A stretch of DNA of 35,188 bases from Acidobacteria bacterium 13_1_20CM_3_53_8 (GCA_001920415.1 MNJR01000079.1:1-35188); one strand, 5' to 3'; positions 27,471 to 35,188 are shown, numbered from the stretch's first letter. A program made the numbers and translations. The notes: generated by a model from the sequence alone, not told the origin.

Positions 27471-28640
27471 ATGTCTATCTGGGATAGCATTAAAACACAG
27501 TTCATTGAAGTCATAGAGTGGCTGGACGACACCGGCAACACTATGCTCTACCGTTTCCCCGTTCACGGCCAGGAGATAAAGAACGGCGCGCAACTTATCG
27601 TGCGCGAATCGCAGGCCGCAGTGTTTGTTCACGAAGGGCAGATAGCCGATGTGTTCACACCGGGTCGCTACACTGTGGATGGCGGCAACACTCCTATATT
27701 GTCAAAGCTTGGCGCGTGGAAGTATGGCTTCAATTCGCCGTTCAAGGCTGAAGTATATTTCATCAACACGAAGCAGTTCACGGACATGAAGTGGGGCACG
27801 TCCAACCCGATAATGATGCGCGATCAGGATTTCGGCATGGTTAGACTTCGCGCATTCGGCATCTACTCGATTCGAGTGGCAGACCCGCGCGCTTTTCTCA
27901 AAGAGATTGCTGGCACGAATGGACGGTTCGAGACCGAAGATATTGAAGGACAGTTGAAGCGAACGCTCGTCAGCACTTTCACGGACGCGCTAGGCGAATC
28001 GAAAATTCCTGCGCTTGATCTGGCTTCGAACTACGAAGAGCTGGGCCAAATAGCTCGCGCTCGAATCAGCAACGAGTTCATGACCTTCGGCATTGAGATG
28101 ACGAAGTTTTTCATAGAGAACATCTCTTTGCCGCCAGAGGTCGAGGCCGCCATGGACAAGCGCACTTCTATGGGCGTGCTGGGCGACGCTGGTCGTTACG
28201 CGCAGTTTCAGGCAGCGGACGCCATGCGCGCTGCCGCCGAAAATCCTTCGGGCGGAGCGGGCACGGGCGCAGGCCTTGGCGCGGGCTTCGCAATGGGCAA
28301 CATGATGGCGAACGCAATGTCTAACGCCATGAGCCAGCAGCACCAGGGACAGAACGCCGTAGGCGATAGCGGAGCTGGCGCGGCCACAGTTAAATGCCCC
28401 AAGTGCAATGCATCGAATTCACCCGCCGCAAAATTCTGTAACGACTGCGGCGAGAAAATGGAAGTCGCGTCTCAGACAGTCCCTTGCGTCAAGTGCGGTT
28501 CGGCGCTTCCTGCGGGCGCAAAATTCTGCAACCAATGCGGCGCGAAGCAGGAGAAGGCAAAGTGCCCAAACTGTCAGGCAGAAGTCGCGCCCGGTGCCAA
28601 GTTCTGCAACGAGTGTGGCACGAAGATAGAGAACGAGTGA
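27471..28640 (+). CDS. SPFH-domain protein with three C-terminal zinc ribbons (YdjI-like)
   Basis: 389 residues. Residues about 5-240 are an SPFH/stomatin-like domain of the COG4260 'virion core protein' type (IVRESQAAVFVHEGQIADVF, PGRYTVDGGNTPIL). A Gly/Ala/Met-rich linker follows (about 255-305, MGNMMANAMSNAMSQQ). Three zinc ribbons come last: CPKCNAS...CNDCGEK, CVKCGSA...CNQCGAK and CPNCQAE...CNECGTK. In Bacillus the relative YdjI is linked to PspA-type membrane stress response; that role here is an inference. There is no membrane helix. AAAGGAG about 11 bases before the ATG plus GAAAAGAAG support the start. It is convergent with the DUF4388 gene across a long hairpin repeat. Confidence 0.85.
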   Translation: MSIWDSIKTQFIEVIEWLDDTGNTMLYRFPVHGQEIKNGAQLIVRESQAAVFVHEGQIADVFTPGRYTVDGGNTPILSKLGAWKYGFNSPFKAEVYFINTKQFTDMKWGTSNPIMMRDQDFGMVRLRAFGIYSIRVADPRAFLKEIAGTNGRFETEDIEGQLKRTLVSTFTDALGESKIPALDLASNYEELGQIARARISNEFMTFGIEMTKFFIENISLPPEVEAAMDKRTSMGVLGDAGRYAQFQAADAMRAAAENPSGGAGTGAGLGAGFAMGNMMANAMSNAMSQQHQGQNAVGDSGAGAATVKCPKCNASNSPAAKFCNDCGEKMEVASQTVPCVKCGSALPAGAKFCNQCGAKQEKAKCPNCQAEVAPGAKFCNECGTKIENE

Positions 28641-28650
28641 AAAAGGTAAA

Positions 28651-28770
28651 GTAAAAGGCAAGGTAAAAGGTAAAAGTAAAAAGGCAAAAGTTAGGCTGAA
28701 ACCAATTCTATTAAAAATTGGTTTCCCTCATTTTTGCCTTTTTACTTTTACCTTTTACCTTGCCTTTTAC
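28651..28770. repeat. Perfect 39-bp inverted repeat of GTAAAAG-type heptamers with a second hairpin in its loop
   Basis: 28651-28689 and 28732-28770 are exact reverse complements over 39 bases. The arms are tandem GTAAAAG-like 7-mers with GGCAAAA or GGCAAGG variants. The 42-base loop holds its own perfect 10-bp hairpin (GAAACCAATT at 28698-28707, complement at 28716-28725). The right arm includes the stop codon of the leftward gene (28767-28769). It separates convergent genes. Confidence 0.92.
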
Positions 28771-29480
28771 CCTTGCTTTCCTTCGTCCATCTCGCGCAAA
28801 GTGTCCAGGATGAGGCTGGTGTTGCTTGTGGTCTGAATTGTGACGGGGAATTCCTGTGTTGATCGCTCGAAGCCGAAAGTTCCTTGCGTTATCTCAACGG
28901 TTTTTCGGAAAGCCTCTATGCCTTGAAGTTCGTCCGCTTCTGCGCCGACGATGCGCCCTTGATTGAAATGTATTAGCGCGTTGCGCTGGTCGCTCGTCAG
29001 TGTGAGCGCGCCGGTCAGTCGCGCGTTCTCCAAAACCTGCACCACGTCGAAAATGCTGATGACGGAAAGATCGCCTGCGAGCGTTGTTGCGCTGCGCTCT
29101 TCTCGCGCGGCGGGCGCGTGCGAGGCCGTGTGAAGATCTGGTCGTCGCGCGCGGCGAATCGCTTCCAGCCCGGCGGCTATGGAGATGCGCGGGTCTATCT
29201 GCTTGGCTTCGAGCAAGCGGTCGTGCGCCGTGTCGAAATCTTCGCGCGCAATGTATAGGCTTGCGAGCGCAAGACACTGACGCGCGGCCTCGTCCGGGTG
29301 CTTACTGCCTATGGCAATCTCGCGCAGTCGCTCGCGCAACTGGACGGAGCGCGGGTTATGCTCAATGGCCGAGCGCAGCCGCTTGATGGCACGCTCAGGC
29401 GCTTGATATTTTAGGAAAAGTTCCGCATCTAGCATCGCCGCTTCTACTTCAGCGTCGCCGTGCGTGTTTGCGTTGCTCAT
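28767..29480 (-). CDS. TPR-like and DUF4388 (PatA N-terminal-like) domain protein
   Basis: 237 residues. Residues about 10-115 are helical repeats of TPR type (AELFLKYQAPERAIKRLRSAIEHNPRSVQLRERL, then a second pair). Residues about 130-235 are a DUF4388 domain: LAGDLSVISIFDVVQVLENARLTGALTL, then ALIHFNQGRIVGAEADELQGIEAF and QGTFGFE. DUF4388 is found with response regulators and gliding or polarity proteins in myxobacteria, cyanobacteria and acidobacteria, probably as a protein-interaction module. There is no catalytic domain. It is divergent from an HD-GYP gene. Its stop codon lies in the arm of a long inverted repeat shared with the convergent SPFH gene. Confidence 0.75.
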   Translation of the reverse strand: MSNANTHGDAEVEAAMLDAELFLKYQAPERAIKRLRSAIEHNPRSVQLRERLREIAIGSKHPDEAARQCLALASLYIAREDFDTAHDRLLEAKQIDPRISIAAGLEAIRRARRPDLHTASHAPAAREERSATTLAGDLSVISIFDVVQVLENARLTGALTLTSDQRNALIHFNQGRIVGAEADELQGIEAFRKTVEITQGTFGFERSTQEFPVTIQTTSNTSLILDTLREMDEGKQG

Positions 29481-29920
29481 CTTCTTCGGTTCAGTAGTGG
29501 CCGCAGCATTAACCCGGCGAGTGTCGGGAATTCAAGTTTACCATAGACGCCCTACGGTTACTTCGGAACTCGCACCATGCGAAGAGGGCGCGCACTATAT
29601 CGTATAAGATGCTGCACTTCGCTCCGTACAGTCGTGTACTTTCATCTGTTTGCTATCTTTGAAAGATGAGGCTGAGAGTTCGACTGGCAAGCTATCTTTC
29701 GTCCTAAACTTAATTATTTCTATTTTTAGCCCGAAAGGTTTTGTTCTTCCCTGAACCCCTAAATCCCTTCCTTACCATTACGTTTCAGGCGTGAAATGTG
29801 GCACGCCATGTGCCAATGCTTTAAACGCACGGCCTTACTGAATTGGTTTTCGAGTGAGCCGTTCGTCTAAAGGATTTCCCCCGACCATGTTCTCTTTTCA
29901 ACCTTAAGGAGTTTTGGGAT
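29481..29920. other. Divergent regulatory spacer, no gene
   Basis: 440 bases between the divergent DUF4388 and HD-GYP genes. Seen here: GCTATCTTT occurs twice (about 29652 and 29691) around a GAAAGAT complement, and there are two small adjacent hairpins, TTTCA/TGAAA (29783-29796) and TGGCAC/GTGCCA (29799-29815). They resemble neither a known c-di-GMP riboswitch nor a tRNA. TAAGGAG (29905-29911) belongs to the HD-GYP gene. Confidence 0.45.
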
Positions 29921-30622
29921 ATGCATGACGAAATGGCTTTGGAAATTTTTCCTGCGGCGACCGTGAGGCTGGTGAATTTAAGTTGGGGCAACTATCTGCA
30001 AAAAGCTTTTCAGCATTTGAAGTCGCTCGGAAAGCTTCAGAGAAAGAATGGGACAGAAGCTTTGATACAGAAATTCAAAGATGCGCGCCCGTCCTCTTTC
30101 CATCACAGCGTTCGCGTGGCAAGGTTCGCGCGCTCGACAGGACGCGCGTTTGGATTCGACGACGCGCGACTAAAGCAGCTTTCTTATACGGCTGTGCTTC
30201 ACGATGTCGGAAAGATGTTCGTGCCTGAAAGAGTATTGAGTTTGCCGCGAAAGCCTACACGCGCCGAACTGTTCCTGTTGCACCTGCACCCAAGCTTCGG
30301 CGCGCTCCTGGCTTCGTACTTCAACCTGCCGCCAGAGCTTCGCGTGCGGACTGAGCATCATCATGAGCGATGGGACGGGCGCGGCTATCCGCACAAACTG
30401 GGCGGCGAGGACATTCCATTCATGGCGCGCATAGTTCAGGTCGCGGACACTTACGATGCAATGGTCTCAGACCCGTCGCGTCCGTACCGCGAACCGCGCA
30501 CGCACGACGAGGCCGTAAGAGAGTTGCACAGAGAGGAAGGCAAACAGTTTGACCCGCGCGTCATAGAAGCATTCCTGGACTCTTTCCCGTCCGGGTTAGG
30601 AAAGAAGGTGAGAGAACAATGA
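29921..30622 (+). CDS. HD-GYP domain phosphodiesterase
   Basis: 233 residues. Residues about 58-220 form an HD-GYP domain with the metal-binding HD at 94-95 (LHDVGKMFVPERVL), the His cluster EHHHERWDGRGYP (GYP at 155-157), and IVQVADTYDAMVSDRPYR-like ending with FDPRVIEAF. HD-GYP proteins hydrolyse cyclic di-GMP; all signature residues appear present, so it is probably active. The N-terminal 55 residues show no recognised sensor or membrane segment, so it looks cytoplasmic. TAAGGAG is 9 bases before the ATG. Its stop overlaps (ATGA) the start of a 54-codon ORF. Confidence 0.88.
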   Translation: MHDEMALEIFPAATVRLVNLSWGNYLQKAFQHLKSLGKLQRKNGTEALIQKFKDARPSSFHHSVRVARFARSTGRAFGFDDARLKQLSYTAVLHDVGKMFVPERVLSLPRKPTRAELFLLHLHPSFGALLASYFNLPPELRVRTEHHHERWDGRGYPHKLGGEDIPFMARIVQVADTYDAMVSDPSRPYREPRTHDEAVRELHREEGKQFDPRVIEAFLDSFPSGLGKKVREQ

Positions 30623-30783
30623 CCCCCTGGATGAAACGTCGCATCGAACGCTCGCGCGCTCGCTGCCACAGAACTGTGCCGGCGCGCAAAGAAGGCGCGC
30701 AGCGCGAAGAGTCGGAAGCAAAACAGAACAGGCAGGCCACGACAAGTTCCTACGCCAGCCCTCATCCTGTAAAAGCTAGATAA
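30619..30783 (+). CDS. Small very basic protein translationally coupled to the HD-GYP gene
   Basis: A 54-codon frame whose ATG overlaps the HD-GYP stop as ATGA, the classic coupling arrangement. The protein begins MTPWMKRRIERSRARCHR, is rich in Arg, Lys, Gln and Ser, and has one Cys and no membrane helix. AGGTGAG about 7 bases upstream may serve as a ribosome-binding site. No family was recognised. Because the GC-rich DNA favours chance open frames, expression is uncertain. A nucleic-acid-binding or regulatory peptide is possible but not shown. Confidence 0.4.
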   Translation: MTPWMKRRIERSRARCHRTVPARKEGAQREESEAKQNRQATTSSYASPHPVKAR

Positions 30784-30893
30784 GGCTCAAACGTCGAGCG
30801 CTCGCTCTCTAAGTTAAAGAGCGGCTCTTAAACCAGCCAATGATAGAGAAGACGAAACTTCTTATACGGCTATTGAGACTGCCTCCGCTCAGT

Positions 30894-30963
30894 AGATTGA
30901 AAAGTATAAGGACTTTTCTTTGCGGCTCTACCATTCTTAAACTGTCCTCATACTTTTCAATCT
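30894..30963. repeat. 20-bp inverted repeat (one mismatch) downstream of the giant propeller gene
   Basis: AGATTGAAAAGTATAAGGAC (30894-30913) is matched by its complement at 30944-30963 with one mismatch and a 30-base loop. It lies 4 bases past the leftward stop at 30968. There is no U-tract on either side, so it is classed as a repeat, not a terminator. It has no obvious tandem structure. Confidence 0.75.
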
Positions 30964-30967
30964 TTAC

Positions 30968-33900
30968 TTAGCCTTCTTCATGCGCTTGAAGCGTAAAGCC
31001 GCCAACCACTGTTCCATCATTCGCCCATTGAATAATAGACCCATGTCTTTTACGCGATACGGGCGCGACTAGAACAACCATAGGCTCGGCTGTCTTACCT
31101 TTCAGTTGAATGTTCTCCAGCCAGACTCCATTACTTGGCACGTAAGCCACCTTCGTGTCGAGCTGCTTTTTAAGTGACGGTGTGGCTTCCATCAGCTTTG
31201 CTAATTCGTCTTTATCTTCATCGCTCAACTTTATCTGATTGAGCTTAGCCTTTTTTGCCAGAGCAGAGAGGCGCTTGCTCAACACGACCCCGCGTATCAT
31301 TGCGGCGGCAGCGCGATCCACTCCTAGAGAGAATTTCGTGGACGTGCCGGAGCGACCGACGTTCAGATGCAAAGCGTTGACGGGCGGGCCTGCGCTGGGC
31401 GACGGATTCACCACCACCATATTTTTGAGACCGCACTTCTTATTACCCGTCACCAGCGAGGCTATGTTCAGTTCTGAACTGGAAATCGAATCGTTGTCAG
31501 CGGTGATAATCGCCAGCAAACCTATGTTGGCTGGAGCCGTAGCAGGCACTGTCCACTCGAACGCTACTATCTCGGCGCAGCCAGCTTCGACCTTTGGCAC
31601 AACCTTGTGCGGGCTGATTTGTTGCCAGGGAGAACTGGCCGGAAGCACGTTGTTCGGGAAGCTGTTCCAGAAGCCTGCGGGCAGATCCGGCAAAGCTACG
31701 GCGGAGGCAGCGAAGAATACCTTAACCGCTACGTTCATAGCCGGACTGATTCCGCGATTGTGTACCTGCGCGAACACACGAACCGTACGGTTGCGTTGCG
31801 GGTTCTCGTGCTTCAGCCCAGCAGCGAACACGCCGTGGTCGTCTTCAAATTTTTCAAAGTCCACGTCTGCCGCCGACGGAGTTTGAAACGAAGGTGAATC
31901 TACTTTTATGTCCTGACATTGCCACCAGAAAGTTTGCGCCCCGAAGTTGAAGGGATCGGGAACGCCGGATGGAGAGGGCGAGCTGCGACCGGAATCCACA
32001 GTGCTATCGCGCAGGTATATCTCTACGTTCGGTACTGTCGCCTGATCTACTGCTATCTCCCAGACTCCGCGAGCCTGCGTGGCGGCGCGCAAAAGGCGTG
32101 AGCGCGCATGGAATATCAGGTCTTTGACCAGTGCGTTCGGCAGTTCATTGTTGAATGAAGTCCAGACTGCACCTGCATTGACGGAGCGATAAACGCCCAC
32201 GTCGGCAGCCACAAAGACCGTATCCGGGTGAAGCGGGTCTAGCTCGACGGCGTTGATGGCTATTTGAGGCAGCCCCGCGCTGACATTCTGCCAACTCGCG
32301 CCAGCATTGTCCGAGCGGAAAACGCCACCACCTACTGTTCCGCTCGCAACGCTCGAATAAGTGACCCAGATGCGATTGGGATTCGTAGGGTCAATCATTA
32401 TATCGCTAACGAAGCCTGTGGCTGGCCGCCCCAGCGACACGGGATTAGACCACGCGCCTCCCACTAAATTCAGACGATAAATGCGGCCATTATCCGTGCC
32501 GACGTAGATACGCGAGGTAGTCGGGATAGCAAGCGCTGAAGCCAATCCGGCGACGCCGGGCAGCGCAACTGTGTTCCAAGTATCGCCCGTGTCAATTGAG
32601 ATATAAACTGTCCTTCCGGCCTGCGCTACTACGCGGCCATTCACTTCGACCGGCGGATAGAACAACGCCCCTGCATCGTAGTCATCTTCAGCGGGTACTT
32701 CAGGGAATATCCATTTCCATGAATCCCAACTGCCGCCGGTCGTTGACCGCTCCATCCCCATCGCATAGAAAGTGTGATAACAGGTATAGGGTGAAGAAGT
32801 AGAAGTTGCGCAGTCGCCGCCGTCTCCATCAGCGACGTGATACCACACTTCTTCGCCTTCGTAGCGAACCGTGCCGTTATCCTGCAGCCCTGCTATTAAC
32901 CAAGTCTCGAACTGCGGATGCTGAGTCAAAAACTCAAACTCCGTGATGTTGAGTCCCTTATTGAGCGACTGCCAATGGACGCCCGCGTCTGGCGAGCGAT
33001 AGATGCCGCCGTCATTGCCCACGTACACTACGTTCGGGTCTGTTGGGCTAAAGGCGATGGCGTGCTGATCCGGGTGAATGGAATCGCCGGAATGTTTGGC
33101 GGAAATGTTCGTCCAGTTCAACGTTCCGGTTGTTGAAAGCACGCCCTTGTGAGTATTGATTGCTCCGACGTAAAGAACGTTGGGATTATTCGGAGCAACC
33201 GCCGCAAACCAGTCATACCATGCCTGTCCAGTCTGCACGCCGGGCGGAGTAGTCTTGGCCGTAAATGCCCCGCCGAACAGAGCGCGCCGCCAGAGATACG
33301 GCGTAGGCATAAACGAGGGCTGGCTCGGTGTAGAATCTATTGGATCGAGAATTTGTGGATTACCTGCGGCCCAGACATACACAACGTTGCCATCAGAGGG
33401 AGCGTGGCACACTTCAATACGCTTACGAGTCGCGGGCATGCCGGGAAGGGAAACAAGACTCCAAGATGTTCCGCCATTAGTAGAACGAAAGAGTCCGTCG
33501 CGGCAGCCAGCGAACACTTCTTTAGTTGAATTCGGATTACCGCTGACCACAGGATGCATGGAGAGGTCCCAAGTCACCTGCGCGCGTCGCTGCGTCCAGA
33601 CGGAGCCGCCGTTGGTTGATTCAAAAAGCCCTCCGGTCGTGGCGGCCAACAGGTGATTGCTATTCAAGGGATCAACAACAAGGTCATAAAACCCTATCCC
33701 TTCAAAAGGGGCGCGTGCATGTAGCGTCCAAGATGTTCCGCCATCTGTGGAGCGCAATACTCCTACGCCGAGCGCTGAAACGGAATCACCTTCGCCAGTT
33801 CCCGCATAGACTATAAGAGGATTTTGGGGATCAAAGGCGATTGCGCCTATTGAGAGCGACGGTTGATCGTCTGTGCGCGGCTGCCAGTTCTTTCCACCGT

Positions 33901-34486
33901 CTTTCGTCTCCCACACTCCGCCTGCGCCAGAACCTATCAAGATGTGTTTGGCGTTGCCCGGATCAACTGCTATGGCTACAATTCGTCCAGAGACGGGAGG
34001 GCGGCTTCCTGCGCCCTGGCCGTATGATTGTCCGTGCGGAATGCTGTAAGGGCCAAGGGGACGCCATGCCTGTTCGATGGGCGCAGCAGGCGCTGTTATT
34101 GCAAGCTCCTTTTTATGAGAGAAAGCCTTAAGGTATGGCGACGCGGCGGAGCTTAAATTCTTGCGAGCGCCGGATGAACGAGCGGATGAGCGAGTGTTGG
34201 AACTTCTAGCCGCACCCGCGAACTTAATGGAAGTTTTGTCCGGCTCCTTGCGGTTGATGTTGGTTTCTTTAATCTCACGCTGCTGCTCAAAAAGGTGCAG
34301 ACGCGCCAGCGCTTTGCCGCCGGGAATGCGCGGGAGGTTCGGGCGAGCCGATTTCTTTGCCGCTTTAGCTCCCTTCTTCGTACCACCTTTTACAGTCCTT
34401 CCTGCTTTCGCCGCTCTCCTTCTGTTCGCACCTCTTTTCGCTCCAGTCTTTTCTTGTGCCGGTTCATCTAAAAACGGTTCTCTCAT
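30968..34486 (-). CDS. Giant Asp-box (BNR/sortilin-like) beta-propeller protein with lysine-rich N-terminus
   Basis: 1172 residues. Start chosen at the ATG at 34486, because AAGGAGG directly touches an earlier ATG (34495) but lies 9 bases from this one. Residues 13-50 are Lys/Ala/Arg-rich. Residues 52-77 hold a motif (PRIPGGKALARLHLFEQQR) shared with the small gene at 34557. Residues about 135-820 are a beta-propeller series with at least eight Asp boxes (S-x-D/N-x-G-x-x-W, for example RSTDGGTSWT, RSPDAGVHWQ, ISIDTGDTWN). Residues about 870-1010 look like a CARDB/Ig-type domain, and the last 120 are partly helical. No Sec signal peptide or membrane helix is visible, which is unusual for this family. 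Sialidase catalytic residues were not identified. The domain identity is good; the substrate and location are unknown. Confidence 0.8.
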   Translation of the reverse strand: MREPFLDEPAQEKTGAKRGANRRRAAKAGRTVKGGTKKGAKAAKKSARPNLPRIPGGKALARLHLFEQQREIKETNINRKEPDKTSIKFAGAARSSNTRSSARSSGARKNLSSAASPYLKAFSHKKELAITAPAAPIEQAWRPLGPYSIPHGQSYGQGAGSRPPVSGRIVAIAVDPGNAKHILIGSGAGGVWETKDGGKNWQPRTDDQPSLSIGAIAFDPQNPLIVYAGTGEGDSVSALGVGVLRSTDGGTSWTLHARAPFEGIGFYDLVVDPLNSNHLLAATTGGLFESTNGGSVWTQRRAQVTWDLSMHPVVSGNPNSTKEVFAGCRDGLFRSTNGGTSWSLVSLPGMPATRKRIEVCHAPSDGNVVYVWAAGNPQILDPIDSTPSQPSFMPTPYLWRRALFGGAFTAKTTPPGVQTGQAWYDWFAAVAPNNPNVLYVGAINTHKGVLSTTGTLNWTNISAKHSGDSIHPDQHAIAFSPTDPNVVYVGNDGGIYRSPDAGVHWQSLNKGLNITEFEFLTQHPQFETWLIAGLQDNGTVRYEGEEVWYHVADGDGGDCATSTSSPYTCYHTFYAMGMERSTTGGSWDSWKWIFPEVPAEDDYDAGALFYPPVEVNGRVVAQAGRTVYISIDTGDTWNTVALPGVAGLASALAIPTTSRIYVGTDNGRIYRLNLVGGAWSNPVSLGRPATGFVSDIMIDPTNPNRIWVTYSSVASGTVGGGVFRSDNAGASWQNVSAGLPQIAINAVELDPLHPDTVFVAADVGVYRSVNAGAVWTSFNNELPNALVKDLIFHARSRLLRAATQARGVWEIAVDQATVPNVEIYLRDSTVDSGRSSPSPSGVPDPFNFGAQTFWWQCQDIKVDSPSFQTPSAADVDFEKFEDDHGVFAAGLKHENPQRNRTVRVFAQVHNRGISPAMNVAVKVFFAASAVALPDLPAGFWNSFPNNVLPASSPWQQISPHKVVPKVEAGCAEIVAFEWTVPATAPANIGLLAIITADNDSISSSELNIASLVTGNKKCGLKNMVVVNPSPSAGPPVNALHLNVGRSGTSTKFSLGVDRAAAAMIRGVVLSKRLSALAKKAKLNQIKLSDEDKDELAKLMEATPSLKKQLDTKVAYVPSNGVWLENIQLKGKTAEPMVVLVAPVSRKRHGSIIQWANDGTVVGGFTLQAHEEG

Positions 34487-34556
34487 AACGGTCATCCTCC
34501 TTATTTAGTGGATAAGGCACCAATCTTTTTCAAGGAAGTTTGCTGTCCGCTCAAGG

Positions 34557-34757
34557 CTACTTATTGGAGCTTCGGTCGCTTTCACCTTCTTTCTCAGTTG
34601 CTTCGTCAGCCGCAGGGTTTCCCATATCTGTTTTGTCTAAGCCTCGTTCTTTTTCAAACTGGCGCAAACGTCCCATAGCTCCTCCGCCGGGAACGGGCGG
34701 TGATTTGCGTTTTCCCTTCTCTTCAAGCTCTTTCTGCTTTTTTTTCGGTAGCTTCAT
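34557..34757 (-). CDS. Small charged protein sharing the PxxPGGxAxxRL motif with its neighbour
   Basis: 66 residues from the ATG at 34757, chosen over an upstream in-frame start because GAGGTG lies 5 bases before it. It begins with a Lys-rich stretch (MKLPKKKQKELEEKGKRK). Residues 20-45 (PPVPGGGAMGRLRQFEKER and onward) match residues 52-77 of the giant Asp-box protein next door. An acidic tail follows (DEATEKEGESDRSSNK). There is no signal peptide or helix of membrane type. It runs leftward 70 bases upstream of the large gene and is probably co-transcribed. No known family was recognised. Confidence 0.65.
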   Translation of the reverse strand: MKLPKKKQKELEEKGKRKSPPVPGGGAMGRLRQFEKERGLDKTDMGNPAADEATEKEGESDRSSNK

Positions 34758-35188
34758 TGTTTCACCTCGCTTTAATGGAATGGCGCGCGTCGGCCACTGA
34801 AATTTCGGCAACTCATCTATTTCGATGGCCGCGCTGCTTCTGTTCGTGACTGGTTATCTACAACTTGGATGACGAACGCCGCGCCGAGCTTATGTCTCGG
34901 CATGTTAGAGTCTTTTGACAGGTCGTCGAGCGCGAAAGATAACTTAAAATCTTGCATCGCCCGAAGAGAGATCACATGAGAAGGCCGCTCGCATCGCTGT
35001 ATCTTTCTGGAAGATTAAGGCGCTCAGGCCAGTTATCAAAGGGAATCTGTTACCCGCCTGCGAGGACGAGGCGGAGTGAGCAAATCGCGCGCGGAAACAG
35101 ACGAAGAGTATACATCGCCTGAATTTCTGTCAATAGCCATTTTGACCTGACCGCTTATCACTTTTGAGGAGCAGTGAGCCACTTGAAC
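34758..35188. other. Right-edge region without a supported gene
   Basis: 431 bases. They contain a short imperfect stem (CCGCCT/AGGCGG near 35053-35073) and a 48-codon rightward frame (34976-35122) that looks spurious. The final bases (GAGGAGCAGTGAGCC) could precede a gene that starts beyond the window. Otherwise nothing was recognised. Confidence 0.4.
35107..35133 (-). promoter_or_regulatory. Candidate leftward promoter upstream of the small and giant genes
   Basis: On the minus strand a perfect TTGACA (plus 35128-35133) is followed 15 bases later by TATACT (plus 35107-35112). The spacing is short, and it would give a leader of about 340 bases. Confidence 0.35.

Noticed and set aside
29481-29920. 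Cyclic-di-GMP riboswitch upstream of the HD-GYP gene
   Set aside because: Small hairpins are present, but the conserved GEMM core sequences were not found.
30894-30963. Rho-independent terminator for the giant gene
   Set aside because: The stem is AT-rich, the loop is 30 bases and no U-tract follows in either direction; listed as a repeat.
31239-31886. Long rightward frame antisense to the Asp-box protein gene (215 codons)
   Set aside because: The opposite strand carries clear domains; this frame has none.
34976-35122. 48-codon rightward ORF near the right edge
   Set aside because: Arg-rich frame with a weak ribosome-binding site and no similarity; it overlaps a better leftward promoter candidate.

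Overview
The window is the chromosomal replication-origin region of a bacterium, most likely an acidobacterium (Blastocatellia-like). That placement is an inference from gene content and order, not a phylogeny. dnaA, dnaN, recF and gyrB run leftward (13.0 to 6.3 kb). rpmH, rnpA, yidD, yidC, khpB/jag, mnmE, mnmG, parA, parB and part of the F1Fo ATP synthase operon run rightward (13.6 to 26.6 kb). No rRNA, tRNA, CRISPR array or insertion sequence was recognised.

Layout. 0-6.1 kb: the end of a von Willebrand A protein, a zinc-ribbon membrane protein, an alpha/beta hydrolase, a hotdog thioesterase, a convergent geranylgeranyl-reductase-like flavoprotein, a LigB-AMMECR1 fusion and a small hydrophilic protein. 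6.1-13.0 kb: gyrB-recF-dnaN-dnaA. The dnaN-dnaA spacer carries 11 DnaA boxes, five TAG trinucleotides and an AT-rich unwinding element, so it is the probable oriC. A second DnaA-box cluster lies upstream of dnaA. As given, dnaA is broken by a one-base frame change in its linker. 13.6-26.6 kb: the conserved rightward block, with two degenerate parS sites just before parA. The ATP synthase genes present are only b', b, delta, alpha and gamma. 26.8-30.8 kb: VanZ-like protein, SPFH/zinc-ribbon protein, TPR-DUF4388 protein, HD-GYP phosphodiesterase and a small coupled ORF. 31-34.8 kb: a very large Asp-box beta-propeller protein and a 66-residue protein, both leftward.

Two things stand out. First, many gene junctions carry long perfect or near-perfect inverted repeats. 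Several are built from short tandem units (7-mers GTTTTCA, GTAAAAG, TCATCCC; 8-mer CCGCGTCT), and their arms begin or end almost exactly at stop and start codons, including inside the atp operon. Second, the giant propeller protein and the adjacent small protein share an unusual N-proximal motif (PxxPGGxAxxRLxxFExxR after a lysine-rich stretch) although neither has a recognisable Sec signal. This could be an undescribed targeting or recognition tag.

The origin genes together supply initiation, clamp, repair and topology functions beside segregation (ParABS), membrane-protein insertion (YidC/YidD), RNase P, tRNA U34 modification (MnmEG) and ATP synthesis. The flanking genes are accessory.
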